A model generated the notes under the pieces. That model searched no databases. It was given only the letters and a program-made list of their open reading frames with translations, and was not told the DNA's origin. Position numbers and translations under genes: made by a program. A DNA stretch of 64,000 bases from an uncultured Bacteroidales bacterium (GTDB lineage: Bacteria > Bacteroidota > Bacteroidia > Bacteroidales > F082), in assembly GCA_947302205.1 (NCBI GenBank), contig CAMYVD010000007.1, forward strand, positions 1 to 64,000, read 5' to 3'. Each line of letters opens with the position of its first letter. The first letter of the stretch is position 1. Below, one piece after another: positions 47,117 through 56,966 of the stretch.

Positions 47117-48451
47117 ATGAAACTTGAACTTACCCACACCAATTCCTTTGTCAACAAGGAAAAGATTCAATCCTACGAGTCGCAAGTCGCATCGACTTAC
47201 AACACCATTTACAACCGCACTGGAGCCGGTAACGACTTCCTTGGCTGGGTGAACCTGCCTTCAGAAATCGATGAAAGCCTAGTTTCCGACATCGAGAAGA
47301 CAGCCTCTGAATTGCGCAAAAAGTCGGAAATCTTCGTGGTCATTGGCATTGGCGGTTCCTATCTGGGCGCCCGTGCAGTCATTGAGGCCTTGCAAAACCA
47401 TTTTGCACCATTGACGGATGCCAAGCCCCTGGTGGTGTATGCCGGTCATAACATGAGCGAGGACTACCTCCGTGAACTCATAGCCATTCTTGACAAGAAG
47501 GACTATTCAATGGCGGTCATTTCCAAATCTGGCACTACCACCGAGCCTGCCATTGCTTTCCGCATCCTGAAACAGCATATTATCAATAAGTATGGCGAGA
47601 AAGAAGCCGCTTCACGCATCATTGCCATCACCGACAAGGCCAAAGGCGCTTTGAAACAACTGGCCAACGTGAAAGGTTACAAGACTTATATCGTCCCCGA
47701 TGACGTGGGCGGCCGTTTCTCCGTGTTGACTCCCGTAGGCTTGTTGCCCATTGCCATGGCAGGTATCGACATTCGCCAACTCATCCAAGGAGCCATTGAA
47801 ATCGAAAAGCTGTGCAAGAGCAATCCCACGCTGAATGGCAACTTCGTGTCGGAATACGCCGTGGTGCGCCATATTCTTTACGGCATGGGCAAGACCAACG
47901 AGATCATGGTCAACTACGAGCCCCGGCTGGTGTATTTCAGCGAATGGTGGAAGCAGCTTTACGGCGAGAGCCACGGCAAGAACGGCAAGGGCATCTTCCC
48001 CGCCTCAGTTACTTTCAGCACCGACCTCCACTCCATGGGGCAGTACATCCAGGACGGCATCCGCAACCTGTTTGAGACTGTCATTTCGGTGGAGAACTCC
48101 GATCACGAGCTACGCATCCCGATGGAAAGCGAGGACCTTGACCAGCTGAATTACATTGCCGGCAAGCGCATTTCCGAGGTCAACCACAAGGCTGAGTTGG
48201 GCACCATGCTCGCCCACGAAGACGGTGGTGTGCCGAACATCCGCATCGTCATTCCCGAGATCTCCGCTTACGTGCTCGGTCAGTTAATTTATTTCTTCGA
48301 GATGGGTTGCGCCCTGAGCGGTTATATGCTTGAGGTAAACCCCTTCGATCAACCTGGCGTGGAAGCCTATAAAAAGAACATGTTTGCCCTGTTGGGAAAG
48401 AAAGGCTTTGAAGCACAAACCGAGGCACTGAATAAGAGATTGGGAAAGTGA
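47117..48451 (+). CDS. pgi: Glucose-6-phosphate isomerase
   Basis: VVIGIGGSYLGARAVIEAL, SKSGTTTEPAIAFRIL, DVGGRFSVLTPVG; start set at 47117. Confidence 0.96.
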   Translation: MKLELTHTNSFVNKEKIQSYESQVASTYNTIYNRTGAGNDFLGWVNLPSEIDESLVSDIEKTASELRKKSEIFVVIGIGGSYLGARAVIEALQNHFAPLTDAKPLVVYAGHNMSEDYLRELIAILDKKDYSMAVISKSGTTTEPAIAFRILKQHIINKYGEKEAASRIIAITDKAKGALKQLANVKGYKTYIVPDDVGGRFSVLTPVGLLPIAMAGIDIRQLIQGAIEIEKLCKSNPTLNGNFVSEYAVVRHILYGMGKTNEIMVNYEPRLVYFSEWWKQLYGESHGKNGKGIFPASVTFSTDLHSMGQYIQDGIRNLFETVISVENSDHELRIPMESEDLDQLNYIAGKRISEVNHKAELGTMLAHEDGGVPNIRIVIPEISAYVLGQLIYFFEMGCALSGYMLEVNPFDQPGVEAYKKNMFALLGKKGFEAQTEALNKRLGK

Positions 48452-49689
48452 AAAAGAACATAGAAATCATGGCTCCAGTGGGCTCGTACGAAGCCCTGGC
48501 AGCCGCCATCCAAGCCGGTGCCGGAAGCGTGTATTTCGGCATCGGCAAGTTGAATATGAGGTCGAGATCGGCCAAGAACTTCACCTTGGACGACCTCAGG
48601 CAACTCGCTGAGACTTGCAACGCCAATGGGGTGAAAAGTTATGTCACCGTCAACACGGTGATCTACGACGAGGAGATGGAGGAGATGCATCAACTGCTTG
48701 ATGCCATCAAGGCCAACGGCATTTCGGCCATCATTGCCTCCGACCAGAGCGTGATCCAATACGCCCGAAAGATTGGCGTGGAGGTCCACATGTCCACCCA
48801 ATGCAACATCACCAACTTGGAGGCTGTGAAGTATTACTCCCAGTTTGCCGATGTGATGGTGACCGCCCGTGAGCTCAACATCGACCAGGTGAAGCACATC
48901 ACCGAAGAGATCGAGCGTCAGCAGATCCGAGGCCCCCATGGCGAGTTGGTGCGCATTGAGGTGTTCTGCCACGGTGCCTTGTGCATGGCCATCTCAGGCA
49001 AATGCAACTTGAGCCAGGACATCTTCAATTCTTCTTCCAACCGAGGCGCCTGCCTGCAGCTTTGCCGTCGCGGCTACGACGTAAAGGAGCGTGAGGAGGG
49101 TTATGAATTGGCTTTGGAAAACCAATACATCATGTCGCCCAAGGACCTATGCACCCTACCCTTCCTGGATCGGGTGTTGGATGCCGGTGTGGAAGTCTTG
49201 AAGATTGAGGGACGTGGCCGTTCGCCCGAATACACCAAGATGACCGTAGAGGTCTATCACGAGGCAATCAAGGCCATCCAGGAAGGCACCTTTACCCAAG
49301 AGAAGATCGAAACTTGGATGGAACGCCTGAAGAGCGTCTACAATCGTGGTTTCTGGGATGGTTATTATCTGGGCCGCCGCACTTTCGAATGGTCGGAACA
49401 GTACGGCTCTCAAGCCACCCAAACCAAACTCTTCATCGGCACAGTGACCAACTATTTCAGCAAACTCAGCGTGGCAGAGATTCGAGTGGAGACCCACGAC
49501 CTCAATATGGACGACCCCCTCATGATCATCGGCCCCACCACAGGCGTCTATGAAGACACCATCCGGGAACTCCGCCTCGACGACGGCCCCGTGAAGCAAG
49601 CCGTCAAGGGCGACCTCTGCTCCATCCCCGTGAAGGCAGTGGTGCGACGCGGAGATAAGGTTTATAAGATCATTTCCGAAAACGCATAA
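48448..49689 (+). CDS. Peptidase U32 family protein
   Basis: APVGSYEALAAAIQAGAGSVYFGI, FCHGALCMAISGKCNLS; GTG start overlapping pgi stop. Confidence 0.92.
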   Translation: MKKNIEIMAPVGSYEALAAAIQAGAGSVYFGIGKLNMRSRSAKNFTLDDLRQLAETCNANGVKSYVTVNTVIYDEEMEEMHQLLDAIKANGISAIIASDQSVIQYARKIGVEVHMSTQCNITNLEAVKYYSQFADVMVTARELNIDQVKHITEEIERQQIRGPHGELVRIEVFCHGALCMAISGKCNLSQDIFNSSSNRGACLQLCRRGYDVKEREEGYELALENQYIMSPKDLCTLPFLDRVLDAGVEVLKIEGRGRSPEYTKMTVEVYHEAIKAIQEGTFTQEKIETWMERLKSVYNRGFWDGYYLGRRTFEWSEQYGSQATQTKLFIGTVTNYFSKLSVAEIRVETHDLNMDDPLMIIGPTTGVYEDTIRELRLDDGPVKQAVKGDLCSIPVKAVVRRGDKVYKIISENA

Positions 49690-49690
49690 G

Positions 49691-50494
49691 ATGCAAAACT
49701 TCAACTTACATACCCACAGCATCTATTCCGATGGCAAATCCACCCCAAGAGAAATGGTGGAAGAAGCCATTCGTCAAGGATTAATCAAGCTCGGTTTCTC
49801 GGAACACGGGCCTTTGCCATTTGAAACCACCTTTGCCGTGAAAGCAGAGCGGATGCCCGACTACGTAAAGGAAATCGCCGCATTGAAGGAGGAATTCAAA
49901 GACAGCATTGAAATCCTCTGCGGTTTGGAAACCGATTATGTTCCCGGTGTTTCCGAGCCTTTTGCCGCAACCAAGGAAAAATATCATTTGGATTATGTGA
50001 TTGGTGGCGTGCACTTGGTAGGACATTCCTCCAACCCCGAAGAGCTTTGGTTTATTGACGGGCCCAAATGGGAAATCTACGACGAAGGCCTGCAGAAATT
50101 CTTTGATGGTGACATCCGCAAAGCCGTGAAGTGCTTCTACGATCAGACCAACGCCATGATTGAGCATGAAACGTTCGACATCATCGCACATTTCGACAAG
50201 ATCAAGATGCATAACCGCGACCGGTACTTCCATGAAGACGAACCCTGGTACCGTAAATTGGCCTTGGAAACACTTGATCTCATCCATCAGAAGGGCTTGG
50301 TCATGGAGATCAATACGAGAGGGATTTATAAGAAACGTTACAACGGCTTCTACCCTTCGCCTTGGCTGATGGTCGAAGCCCATAAGATGGGGATTCCGAT
50401 GATCATTTCAAGCGATGCGCATCATTCTAGCGAATTGACACTGGAGTTCGATTCCGCCGAGAAAGCCCTTGCTCTAGCCTGCAAAGCCAAGTAA
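49691..50494 (+). CDS. PHP-domain histidinol-phosphatase-like protein
   Basis: NFNLHTHSIYSDGKSTPREMVEEAI, GGVHL, ISSDAHH. Confidence 0.88.
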   Translation: MQNFNLHTHSIYSDGKSTPREMVEEAIRQGLIKLGFSEHGPLPFETTFAVKAERMPDYVKEIAALKEEFKDSIEILCGLETDYVPGVSEPFAATKEKYHLDYVIGGVHLVGHSSNPEELWFIDGPKWEIYDEGLQKFFDGDIRKAVKCFYDQTNAMIEHETFDIIAHFDKIKMHNRDRYFHEDEPWYRKLALETLDLIHQKGLVMEINTRGIYKKRYNGFYPSPWLMVEAHKMGIPMIISSDAHHSSELTLEFDSAEKALALACKAK

Positions 50495-50495
50495 C

Positions 50496-50571
50496 TTGTC
50501 GAGATACCACAAAAGGCACATTGCGTATCTCCCGCAGGGAGATATGCCGTGCCGTTGGGGTATCCCGACAA
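50496..50571. repeat. Nested long intergenic hairpin (~76 nt)
   Basis: TTGTCGAGATACC/GGTATCCCGACAA, GGCAC/GTGCC, GCGTATCTCCC-gca-GGGAGATATGC nested stems. Confidence 0.7.
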
Positions 50572-50577
50572 ACGAAA

Positions 50578-50610
50578 AAACCCCACTGGTACAGGCCCAG
50601 TGGGGAAAAA
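50578..50610. terminator. Bidirectional terminator between the PHP gene and rpmF
   Basis: aaaCCCCACTGGtacaggCCCAGTGGGGaaaaa hairpin. Confidence 0.75.
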
Positions 50611-50637
50611 CAATATAAAGATTATGAAAAAAATCCG

Positions 50638-50823
50638 TTATTGCTTAGCTGCCATGACGAGTTTTCCTTTGTAGTAAAGGTCGCCGTCAACATAATATGC
50701 TCTGTGGTAGACGTGCATGGTGCCGGTTACTGGGCAAACTGCCAGTGTAGGGACTTCAGCCTTGTAATGCGTTCTTCTCTTTGCGCCTCTGGTGTGAGAC
50801 TGTCTGCGTTTAGGATGTGCCAT
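50638..50823 (-). CDS. rpmF: 50S ribosomal protein L32
   Basis: MAHPKRRQSHTRGAKRRTHYKAEVPTLAVCPVTGTMHVYHRAYYVDGDLYYKGK. Confidence 0.97.
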   Translation of the reverse strand: MAHPKRRQSHTRGAKRRTHYKAEVPTLAVCPVTGTMHVYHRAYYVDGDLYYKGKLVMAAKQ

Positions 50824-50857
50824 TTTACTTTTATTTTAAAATGTTAATACCAGTTGT

Positions 50858-51382
50858 TTAATTGTCTTCAATGTTGACATCCTTCAAAGCCGCCCACCGG
50901 GGATCCGTTGCCGATGCTTCCTCGTCAGAGGGTTCCTCATCGTGAGAGAGCATTGCGATCACCTTCGGATTGCACTCGCCTTCGGGATGAACCCGATGGA
51001 TCGGTATCGATAGGATGATGTATTCATAAACCAAAGAACGGATGTCGTATGCGTGCTCCTCAGCAGGCACGGCGACCACGTCGTCTGATTCCTCGACCTC
51101 TTCGGCACCGATCTTGATGTAAAACACCTGATCGCTCTGGATCGGGATGAAGAACTCGTCAGCGCAGCGGTCACAAGGAACCTCAACCTTGCCTTCGATG
51201 TGAAAGTTCAGAGTCATCATCAACTCTTCCCTTATCACTTCCAGATCCACCGTCACCTCGGCATGCTTCACCTCGGAATAGTCCAAGTCGGCAAAGAAAT
51301 CGTCCTTGATGTCGAACTTGAAGTTGTGAACACCCAGGGCAAGGCCGCTGACAGGGATCAAGAATTCGTTTTCCTTTTCCAT
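50858..51382 (-). CDS. DUF177 / YceD family protein
   Basis: VEVPCDRCADEF; adjacent upstream of rpmF; start set at 51382. Confidence 0.9.
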   Translation of the reverse strand: MEKENEFLIPVSGLALGVHNFKFDIKDDFFADLDYSEVKHAEVTVDLEVIREELMMTLNFHIEGKVEVPCDRCADEFFIPIQSDQVFYIKIGAEEVEESDDVVAVPAEEHAYDIRSLVYEYIILSIPIHRVHPEGECNPKVIAMLSHDEEPSDEEASATDPRWAALKDVNIEDN

Positions 51383-51448
51383 TTGCCTAAAAATCGGGCT
51401 GCAAAAATACAAATTTTATATTAACTGACGATTATTAATGCGATTTTT

Positions 51449-53041
51449 TTATTTCAGCACCTCCAAAGCCTTCTGGAGCACGTCATCCATGGGACGGTAA
51501 ATCGGATAAAAACCCTCTTCGTCGAACACATCACGGGCAATGTATGCCTTCAGCAAAATGTCAGCTTCCTTGCGTGCCACCTGCTTCTCCTGTTCATTGC
51601 CTTTCAATCCTTTGGCCTCAGCCCGTTTCACCAACTCGGCAAACATGGCATCGGTAACATGGAACGATCTTTCGAAATCGGCCACGGTCTTGTACTTGGC
51701 CAACTCCTGGCGATGACTGTCGCAATAATCAAACGCATATTGATAAAGGATGCCCGTATTGGTAATCCTGTTGAAATAATACTCTGTGCTGTCGTTGACC
51801 AGCGGCACATACACATCGGGCATAATGCCGCCGCCACCATACACCACCTTGCCTTGAGGCGTATAATACTTCAGCGAATCCGTAAAATGGATGCTATCCG
51901 CCGAGAACAACTCGCCATTCTCATAACGCTCGTACGACTCAAAGAGATAATCTTCCCTGTCGCCGGTAAAAGGCTTCTGGATGCAACGACCCGTAGGGGT
52001 GTAATAGCGTGCCACCGTAACGCGGATGGCCGACTTGTCACTCAGCATGATCTGTTCCTGCACCAAGCCCTTGCCGAACGAGCGACGCCCCACAATGGTG
52101 CCACGGTCGTTATCCTGCAAGGCACCCGCCACAATCTCACTGGCGCTGGCCGATTCACCGTCAATCAGGACCACCACAGGGATCTCCTCAAGGAGGCCTT
52201 TTTTACGGGCAAAATAGGTGTATCGGGGCCGCTGACGTCCTTCCGTGAAGACCACCAGGCTGCCTTTGGTCAGGAACTCATCGGCAATTTCGACCGCTTC
52301 GTTCAGATAACCGCCCGAATTGCCACGCAAATCAAACACCAATTTCGTCATTCCAGCTTCTTTCAGCTTCTTGGCGGCATTGACAAATTCCTTATGGGTA
52401 GTGGCAGAGAACTTGCTCAGCTTAATGTAACCCGTCTCCTTGTCAAGCATGTATGCCACATCGACGCTGTAAGTCGGAATGACATCGCGGGTGATGGTGA
52501 ATTCAAGCAAATCGCTGACACCTCTACGATAGTTTTTCACCTTGACTTTCGAGCCCTTGGGGCCTTTCAGCAGGCGCATCACTCCTTCGTTCTTGATCTT
52601 GACACCAGCCACGAGTGAATCGTCTACATAAACGATACGGTCACCCGCCATGATGCCGACTTTCTCCGATGGGCCACCTTTGATGGGGTTGACAATGGCT
52701 ACCGTGTCCTCAACAATGCGGAACTGCACGCCGATACCCTCAAAACTGCCCAACAACGGATCATTGACGGCATTGAACTCCTCCAAGGAGATGTACTGGC
52801 TATGCGGATCAAGTTCATCCATCATGGCCACAATGGCCTCTTCTTCCAAGTCGGAGACTTTGACGGTATCGACATACACATTATTAATATAGTACATCAC
52901 CTCGTCGAACTTGCTCGCCGCAACCACCCTGGGCTGCCGCTTGAGCATAATACTCTGACTGAAAAGGCTGACCAAGGTGCCAATGATGACACCAAGGATC
53001 ACAAACATATAGAAACCCTTGGGGCTTTTATCCTGTCCCAT
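51449..53041 (-). CDS. S41 family C-terminal processing peptidase
   Basis: PDZ domain, LVFDLRGNSGGYL, VLIDGESASASEIVAGALQD. Confidence 0.95.
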   Translation of the reverse strand: MGQDKSPKGFYMFVILGVIIGTLVSLFSQSIMLKRQPRVVAASKFDEVMYYINNVYVDTVKVSDLEEEAIVAMMDELDPHSQYISLEEFNAVNDPLLGSFEGIGVQFRIVEDTVAIVNPIKGGPSEKVGIMAGDRIVYVDDSLVAGVKIKNEGVMRLLKGPKGSKVKVKNYRRGVSDLLEFTITRDVIPTYSVDVAYMLDKETGYIKLSKFSATTHKEFVNAAKKLKEAGMTKLVFDLRGNSGGYLNEAVEIADEFLTKGSLVVFTEGRQRPRYTYFARKKGLLEEIPVVVLIDGESASASEIVAGALQDNDRGTIVGRRSFGKGLVQEQIMLSDKSAIRVTVARYYTPTGRCIQKPFTGDREDYLFESYERYENGELFSADSIHFTDSLKYYTPQGKVVYGGGGIMPDVYVPLVNDSTEYYFNRITNTGILYQYAFDYCDSHRQELAKYKTVADFERSFHVTDAMFAELVKRAEAKGLKGNEQEKQVARKEADILLKAYIARDVFDEEGFYPIYRPMDDVLQKALEVLK

Positions 53042-53928
53042 CAGATGGAAGCGCTTGACATTTCAAGGTTACGGTCCACCTTCTTGAAGAGGCCTTGGAG
53101 CACGGTACCGGGACCGACCTCCACCACGTTGTTGAGGCCGTTGGCGATCATGTTGAGCATGGTCTGCGTCCAACGCACCGGTGAAGTCAGCTGGGCCACC
53201 AGGTTCTTCTTGATGATCTCAGGATCGGTGACCGATTGACCGGTGACGTTTTGGTAGATTGGGCAGATGCCGGGGTTGAACTTGGTTTCGTTGATGGCTT
53301 CGGCCAGCTCCACACGGGCGGGTTCCATCAATGGGCTATGGAAAGCGCCACCCACTTTCAGCGGCAGCACACGCTTGGCACCAGCTTCCTTAAGCTTTTC
53401 AGAAGCCTTTTCCACGCCTTCAATAGAACCAGAAATCACGATTTGTCCGGGCGAATTGTAGTTGGCCGGAACGACCACGGTATCGCTGACGGAAGCGCAG
53501 ATTCTTTCCACTTGGTCGTCTTCCATGCCGATCACTGCCGCCATGGTACCAGGCTGCATCTCGCAAGCTTTCTGCATGGCGTTGGCGCGTTTGGCCACCA
53601 ACTTCAGACCATCTTCAAAGGTCAACACTTTATTGGCAACCAAGGCTGAAAACTCGCCAAGGGAATGACCAGCGACCATGTTGGGGTCGAAGTCTTCGAG
53701 CACCGAGGCAAGTATCACTGAATGAAGGAAGATGGCCGGCTGTGTGACCTTCGTTTGGCGAAGATCCTCGTCGGTGCCGTCAAACATCATGTCGGTGATC
53801 TTGAATCCTAATATCTTATTGGCTTTATGGAACATCTCTTTGGCCTTCGACGACTGGTCGAAAAGATCTTTTCCCATACCCACAAACTGAGCGCCTTGCC
53901 CAGGAAAAACAAAGGCTTTAATCATCAT
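53041..53928 (-). CDS. fabD: ACP S-malonyltransferase
   Basis: FVFPGQGAQFVGMG, VAGHSLGEFSAL (GHSxG). Confidence 0.96.
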   Translation of the reverse strand: MMIKAFVFPGQGAQFVGMGKDLFDQSSKAKEMFHKANKILGFKITDMMFDGTDEDLRQTKVTQPAIFLHSVILASVLEDFDPNMVAGHSLGEFSALVANKVLTFEDGLKLVAKRANAMQKACEMQPGTMAAVIGMEDDQVERICASVSDTVVVPANYNSPGQIVISGSIEGVEKASEKLKEAGAKRVLPLKVGGAFHSPLMEPARVELAEAINETKFNPGICPIYQNVTGQSVTDPEIIKKNLVAQLTSPVRWTQTMLNMIANGLNNVVEVGPGTVLQGLFKKVDRNLEMSSASI

Positions 53929-53948
53929 CTTGATCTTTAGTTATCTTG

Positions 53949-54293
53949 TTATTTTGTTGGCTGAGGGGCCGGTTGCGACATCTGGCACTTGCCCGTGAAG
54001 ATTGCGCCCACTTCGATGAACAGCTGTTTGGTCACCAAATCGACCTCAACTCTCGAGGTGGATTTAAGCGAAGTGAGTTCCTCGCATTTCAGCACACCTT
54101 TCACTACGCCGGAGATGTCGGCTTGTTTACAGGTCAAGTCGCCTTCCACCACGCCGGTCTGGCCAATGACAATTTTACCGTTCGACTTCAATGAGCCAAT
54201 CAGGTGACCATCCACACGAATGTCACCGCTCGATTCCACGTCACCCTTGATGACGGTACCTTTACCGATTAAATTTCTTGCAGGAGATTCCAT
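53949..54293 (-). CDS. Bactofilin (polymer-forming cytoskeletal protein)
   Basis: NLIGKGTVIKGDVESSGDIRVDGHLIGSLKSNGKIVIGQTGVVEGDL beta-helix repeats. Confidence 0.93.
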   Translation of the reverse strand: MESPARNLIGKGTVIKGDVESSGDIRVDGHLIGSLKSNGKIVIGQTGVVEGDLTCKQADISGVVKGVLKCEELTSLKSTSRVEVDLVTKQLFIEVGAIFTGKCQMSQPAPQPTK

Positions 54294-54299
54294 AGTATT

Positions 54300-56954
54300 T
54301 TATTTTGAATTTTCTTCTAAAAACGTCTTGTATTCATCCACATTCCTTTCCTTATAGAACGCGCCGTAGTTGTCAACGGAGACAGGCAATACCGAATATT
54401 CGTTCTTGTCAAGCCCGCCAAACACATAATCCGTCAGGAACATCGAACTGATATAGTCTTTTGCCGCTTGTTCGTTTTCAAACTCGCTCAAGGAAATCAG
54501 CATCTTTTCTTCGCCAAACGCCAAGTTCTTCATCTGGAATTCCTTGAATCGGTATTCCTTCTTGTTGAAGTCCGAGATACGCACCTTCAAGGGCTCTGTC
54601 CTGACCTTCTTCGGGTTGAACACGATCACCACCAAATGCTTCGTGTCTGGCACATACACGTAGGGCGACTTGGGCTTCTCCTCCACCACTTTGCCTTTAC
54701 TGTCAATCATGCCGGCCAGATCAATGCCTAAATGGTATTCCTCGTTGACATTCTCCAGCAGCGTCATGGCATAGTTGCGGATACCGCTGGTGGGGTAAGT
54801 CCTGACCAGATTGAGCAAAGCGTACGCCATACTATCGACGGTCTCCAGTCGGCCGCGTGCAATGGCGTCAAGCAAGGCGAAACGCGGTGCCATTGCCGTA
54901 TCGTTGGGATAGAGGTCCAAGGCACGTTCGGCATTCATCCTCACACGATAGTATTGACCTTGCTGGTAAGCCTCGTAGGTCTTGGTATAGAGCGCCGAAG
55001 CCTGCGCGGCATTTTCGTTCAGCGACTTGTAATAATTGGGGTCAAGGATGAATTTGGCATAGCTCGATTCAGGATATTTGCTCAGGATTCGGCTTTTGTA
55101 GTCGTCCGACTTGGTCATGTTACCCACATCCTTATTCAACTTGTAAAGGGCATACCATGACGGAAGTTCGTTTTCATTACCGGGATAACGAGTGTCCAAA
55201 TCCTCGTAAGCATCAATGGAGCGGGGATAGTCCGAAAGTTGGTTGAAATAGATGAAACCGACATTGTACAAGGCCTCGGCGATGCGTCTGTTAGCCTCTT
55301 GTTTCTGTTCCTCGGTAAAGGGAAGATCAGCTAGATAGTACCCTCTGTCATGGTTGGTGAGATTCTCTGATATCGTATCCCTTTCTTCCTCCTCTTCGGA
55401 ATCATAGCCGCCAAAGTCGTCACTCAAGCCGCCACTATCGATATTGCGCTTGTCGGAGATACGCCAGTTGTCTTCAAGCTTTCTCATGCCCCACTTTTTG
55501 GAGAAGTCATTGAAACCGCTTCGCAAGGCGGCGGGGTTGTAGAAATACCAACTCCCGCCTTTAGTACCGTCATCGACAACCTCGGTCTTGCCTACGGCGC
55601 CGCCCATCATGGCCAACTGTTCTTCATACTCCTGCCGTTCCTTCTCCATCTTTTCCTGCTCGATGACGTCGGCGATGATTTGATCGATCAGTTTGTTTCG
55701 GCTGATGGAATCCATGTCGGCCACCTTCAACAAACTGTCCTGTTCGCGAATCACCGAAAGGTTCATCACCAAATCCGTGAGTGTATTGGAGATGTTGACA
55801 ATGCTGTCATACCCCTCAAAGGTGTTTTTGTCCATTGCAAGGACAGCGGTGTCGTAGTAGGCTTGAGCCAATTCGTATTCATTACGTTCGAAGAGGATGC
55901 CCGCCACCCTCAGGGCAGAATAGGCGCGCTGGCGGTTGTTGTTTGAGGCTGCTGTAACCGATTCTCCATAGTAACGGATGGCCTTGTTTACGTCACCTTC
56001 ACGCATCGCCAGTTCTGCCATGGCGTAGTAGATACGGTCGATGTACTCTTCGTTCTTGGTCTCGTTCAACATCTTGTTGAGCATCTTGTACAGCTCTTTG
56101 GCATTGCCTGCCGAGCCCATTTGAGCCATATTCATCTTGGCTTCGAACAGCATCTCGTAAGATGGATTTTTCCGAATGACCTTTTTGAACCACTCGGTGG
56201 CACGTTTGCTATCACCGCGTTCCGCATAAATCTGACCGAGGATGAACATGCAACGGATGCGCATGTCCTTGTCGTTGGTATGCAGCATGCCCGACTTCAG
56301 GTAATCGATGGCCTTGGCGTAATCCTTGGTGGCAATATAATAGTCGGCCACGGTAAGGTCAAAGTTCTGGTAGAACTCCTTGGGGAGTTTTTTGATGCCT
56401 GACGCCTTGGCTTGCAGCTGCTCGATCATGGCAATGGCCTTCGAATACTCCTTGGTTTCAATGTAAGTCTTGACCAGCCATAGGTTCGACACCAAAGCAA
56501 TGTCGTTATAATAGAACTCTGTGCTTACAAAACTGAAGGTACGTTTGGCGGGAATGTAATCCTGTTTGAAGAAATGGGCTTTGGCCATGACCAGATAGGC
56601 GTCATCGATCCATCTCACACGCTCTTTGCCGTTGAACTTCATGGAGTGTTTCTGCACGCAGATGGAGGTCTTCTGCAAGGCACGATCCATCTGGGAATTG
56701 AGTGCCATGGCATCAGTCTTGGTGCCGTAGTTGTAGACCCGCAACACCTTCGAGTAGTCGTCCTTGACATTTTGCTTCAACTGCTGGTCACCTTCTTTGA
56801 GGCTGTATTGTCCATTCCAATAAACGTTGTAATGGCTGGTCAGGTTATGGAAGGTGCGACGTGTGAAGGTGTTCTTTTTCGTGGAACAGCTTCCCAAAAG
56901 CAACATCATGGCCGCAAGGGCGATCAAAAAATATGATTTATGAAATCTCAACAC
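54300..56954 (-). CDS. TPR lipoprotein, SprE/PorW-like (T9SS-associated)
   Basis: 884 aa; lipoprotein signal LLLGSCSTKKNTF, TRRTFHNLTSHYNVYWNG, TPR repeats. Confidence 0.88.
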   Translation of the reverse strand: MLRFHKSYFLIALAAMMLLLGSCSTKKNTFTRRTFHNLTSHYNVYWNGQYSLKEGDQQLKQNVKDDYSKVLRVYNYGTKTDAMALNSQMDRALQKTSICVQKHSMKFNGKERVRWIDDAYLVMAKAHFFKQDYIPAKRTFSFVSTEFYYNDIALVSNLWLVKTYIETKEYSKAIAMIEQLQAKASGIKKLPKEFYQNFDLTVADYYIATKDYAKAIDYLKSGMLHTNDKDMRIRCMFILGQIYAERGDSKRATEWFKKVIRKNPSYEMLFEAKMNMAQMGSAGNAKELYKMLNKMLNETKNEEYIDRIYYAMAELAMREGDVNKAIRYYGESVTAASNNNRQRAYSALRVAGILFERNEYELAQAYYDTAVLAMDKNTFEGYDSIVNISNTLTDLVMNLSVIREQDSLLKVADMDSISRNKLIDQIIADVIEQEKMEKERQEYEEQLAMMGGAVGKTEVVDDGTKGGSWYFYNPAALRSGFNDFSKKWGMRKLEDNWRISDKRNIDSGGLSDDFGGYDSEEEEERDTISENLTNHDRGYYLADLPFTEEQKQEANRRIAEALYNVGFIYFNQLSDYPRSIDAYEDLDTRYPGNENELPSWYALYKLNKDVGNMTKSDDYKSRILSKYPESSYAKFILDPNYYKSLNENAAQASALYTKTYEAYQQGQYYRVRMNAERALDLYPNDTAMAPRFALLDAIARGRLETVDSMAYALLNLVRTYPTSGIRNYAMTLLENVNEEYHLGIDLAGMIDSKGKVVEEKPKSPYVYVPDTKHLVVIVFNPKKVRTEPLKVRISDFNKKEYRFKEFQMKNLAFGEEKMLISLSEFENEQAAKDYISSMFLTDYVFGGLDKNEYSVLPVSVDNYGAFYKERNVDEYKTFLEENSK

Positions 56955-56966
56955 GTCGAATTCCTT

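Noticed and set aside
51659-52618. 319-aa plus-strand ORF
   Set aside because: Antisense to the S41 peptidase gene.
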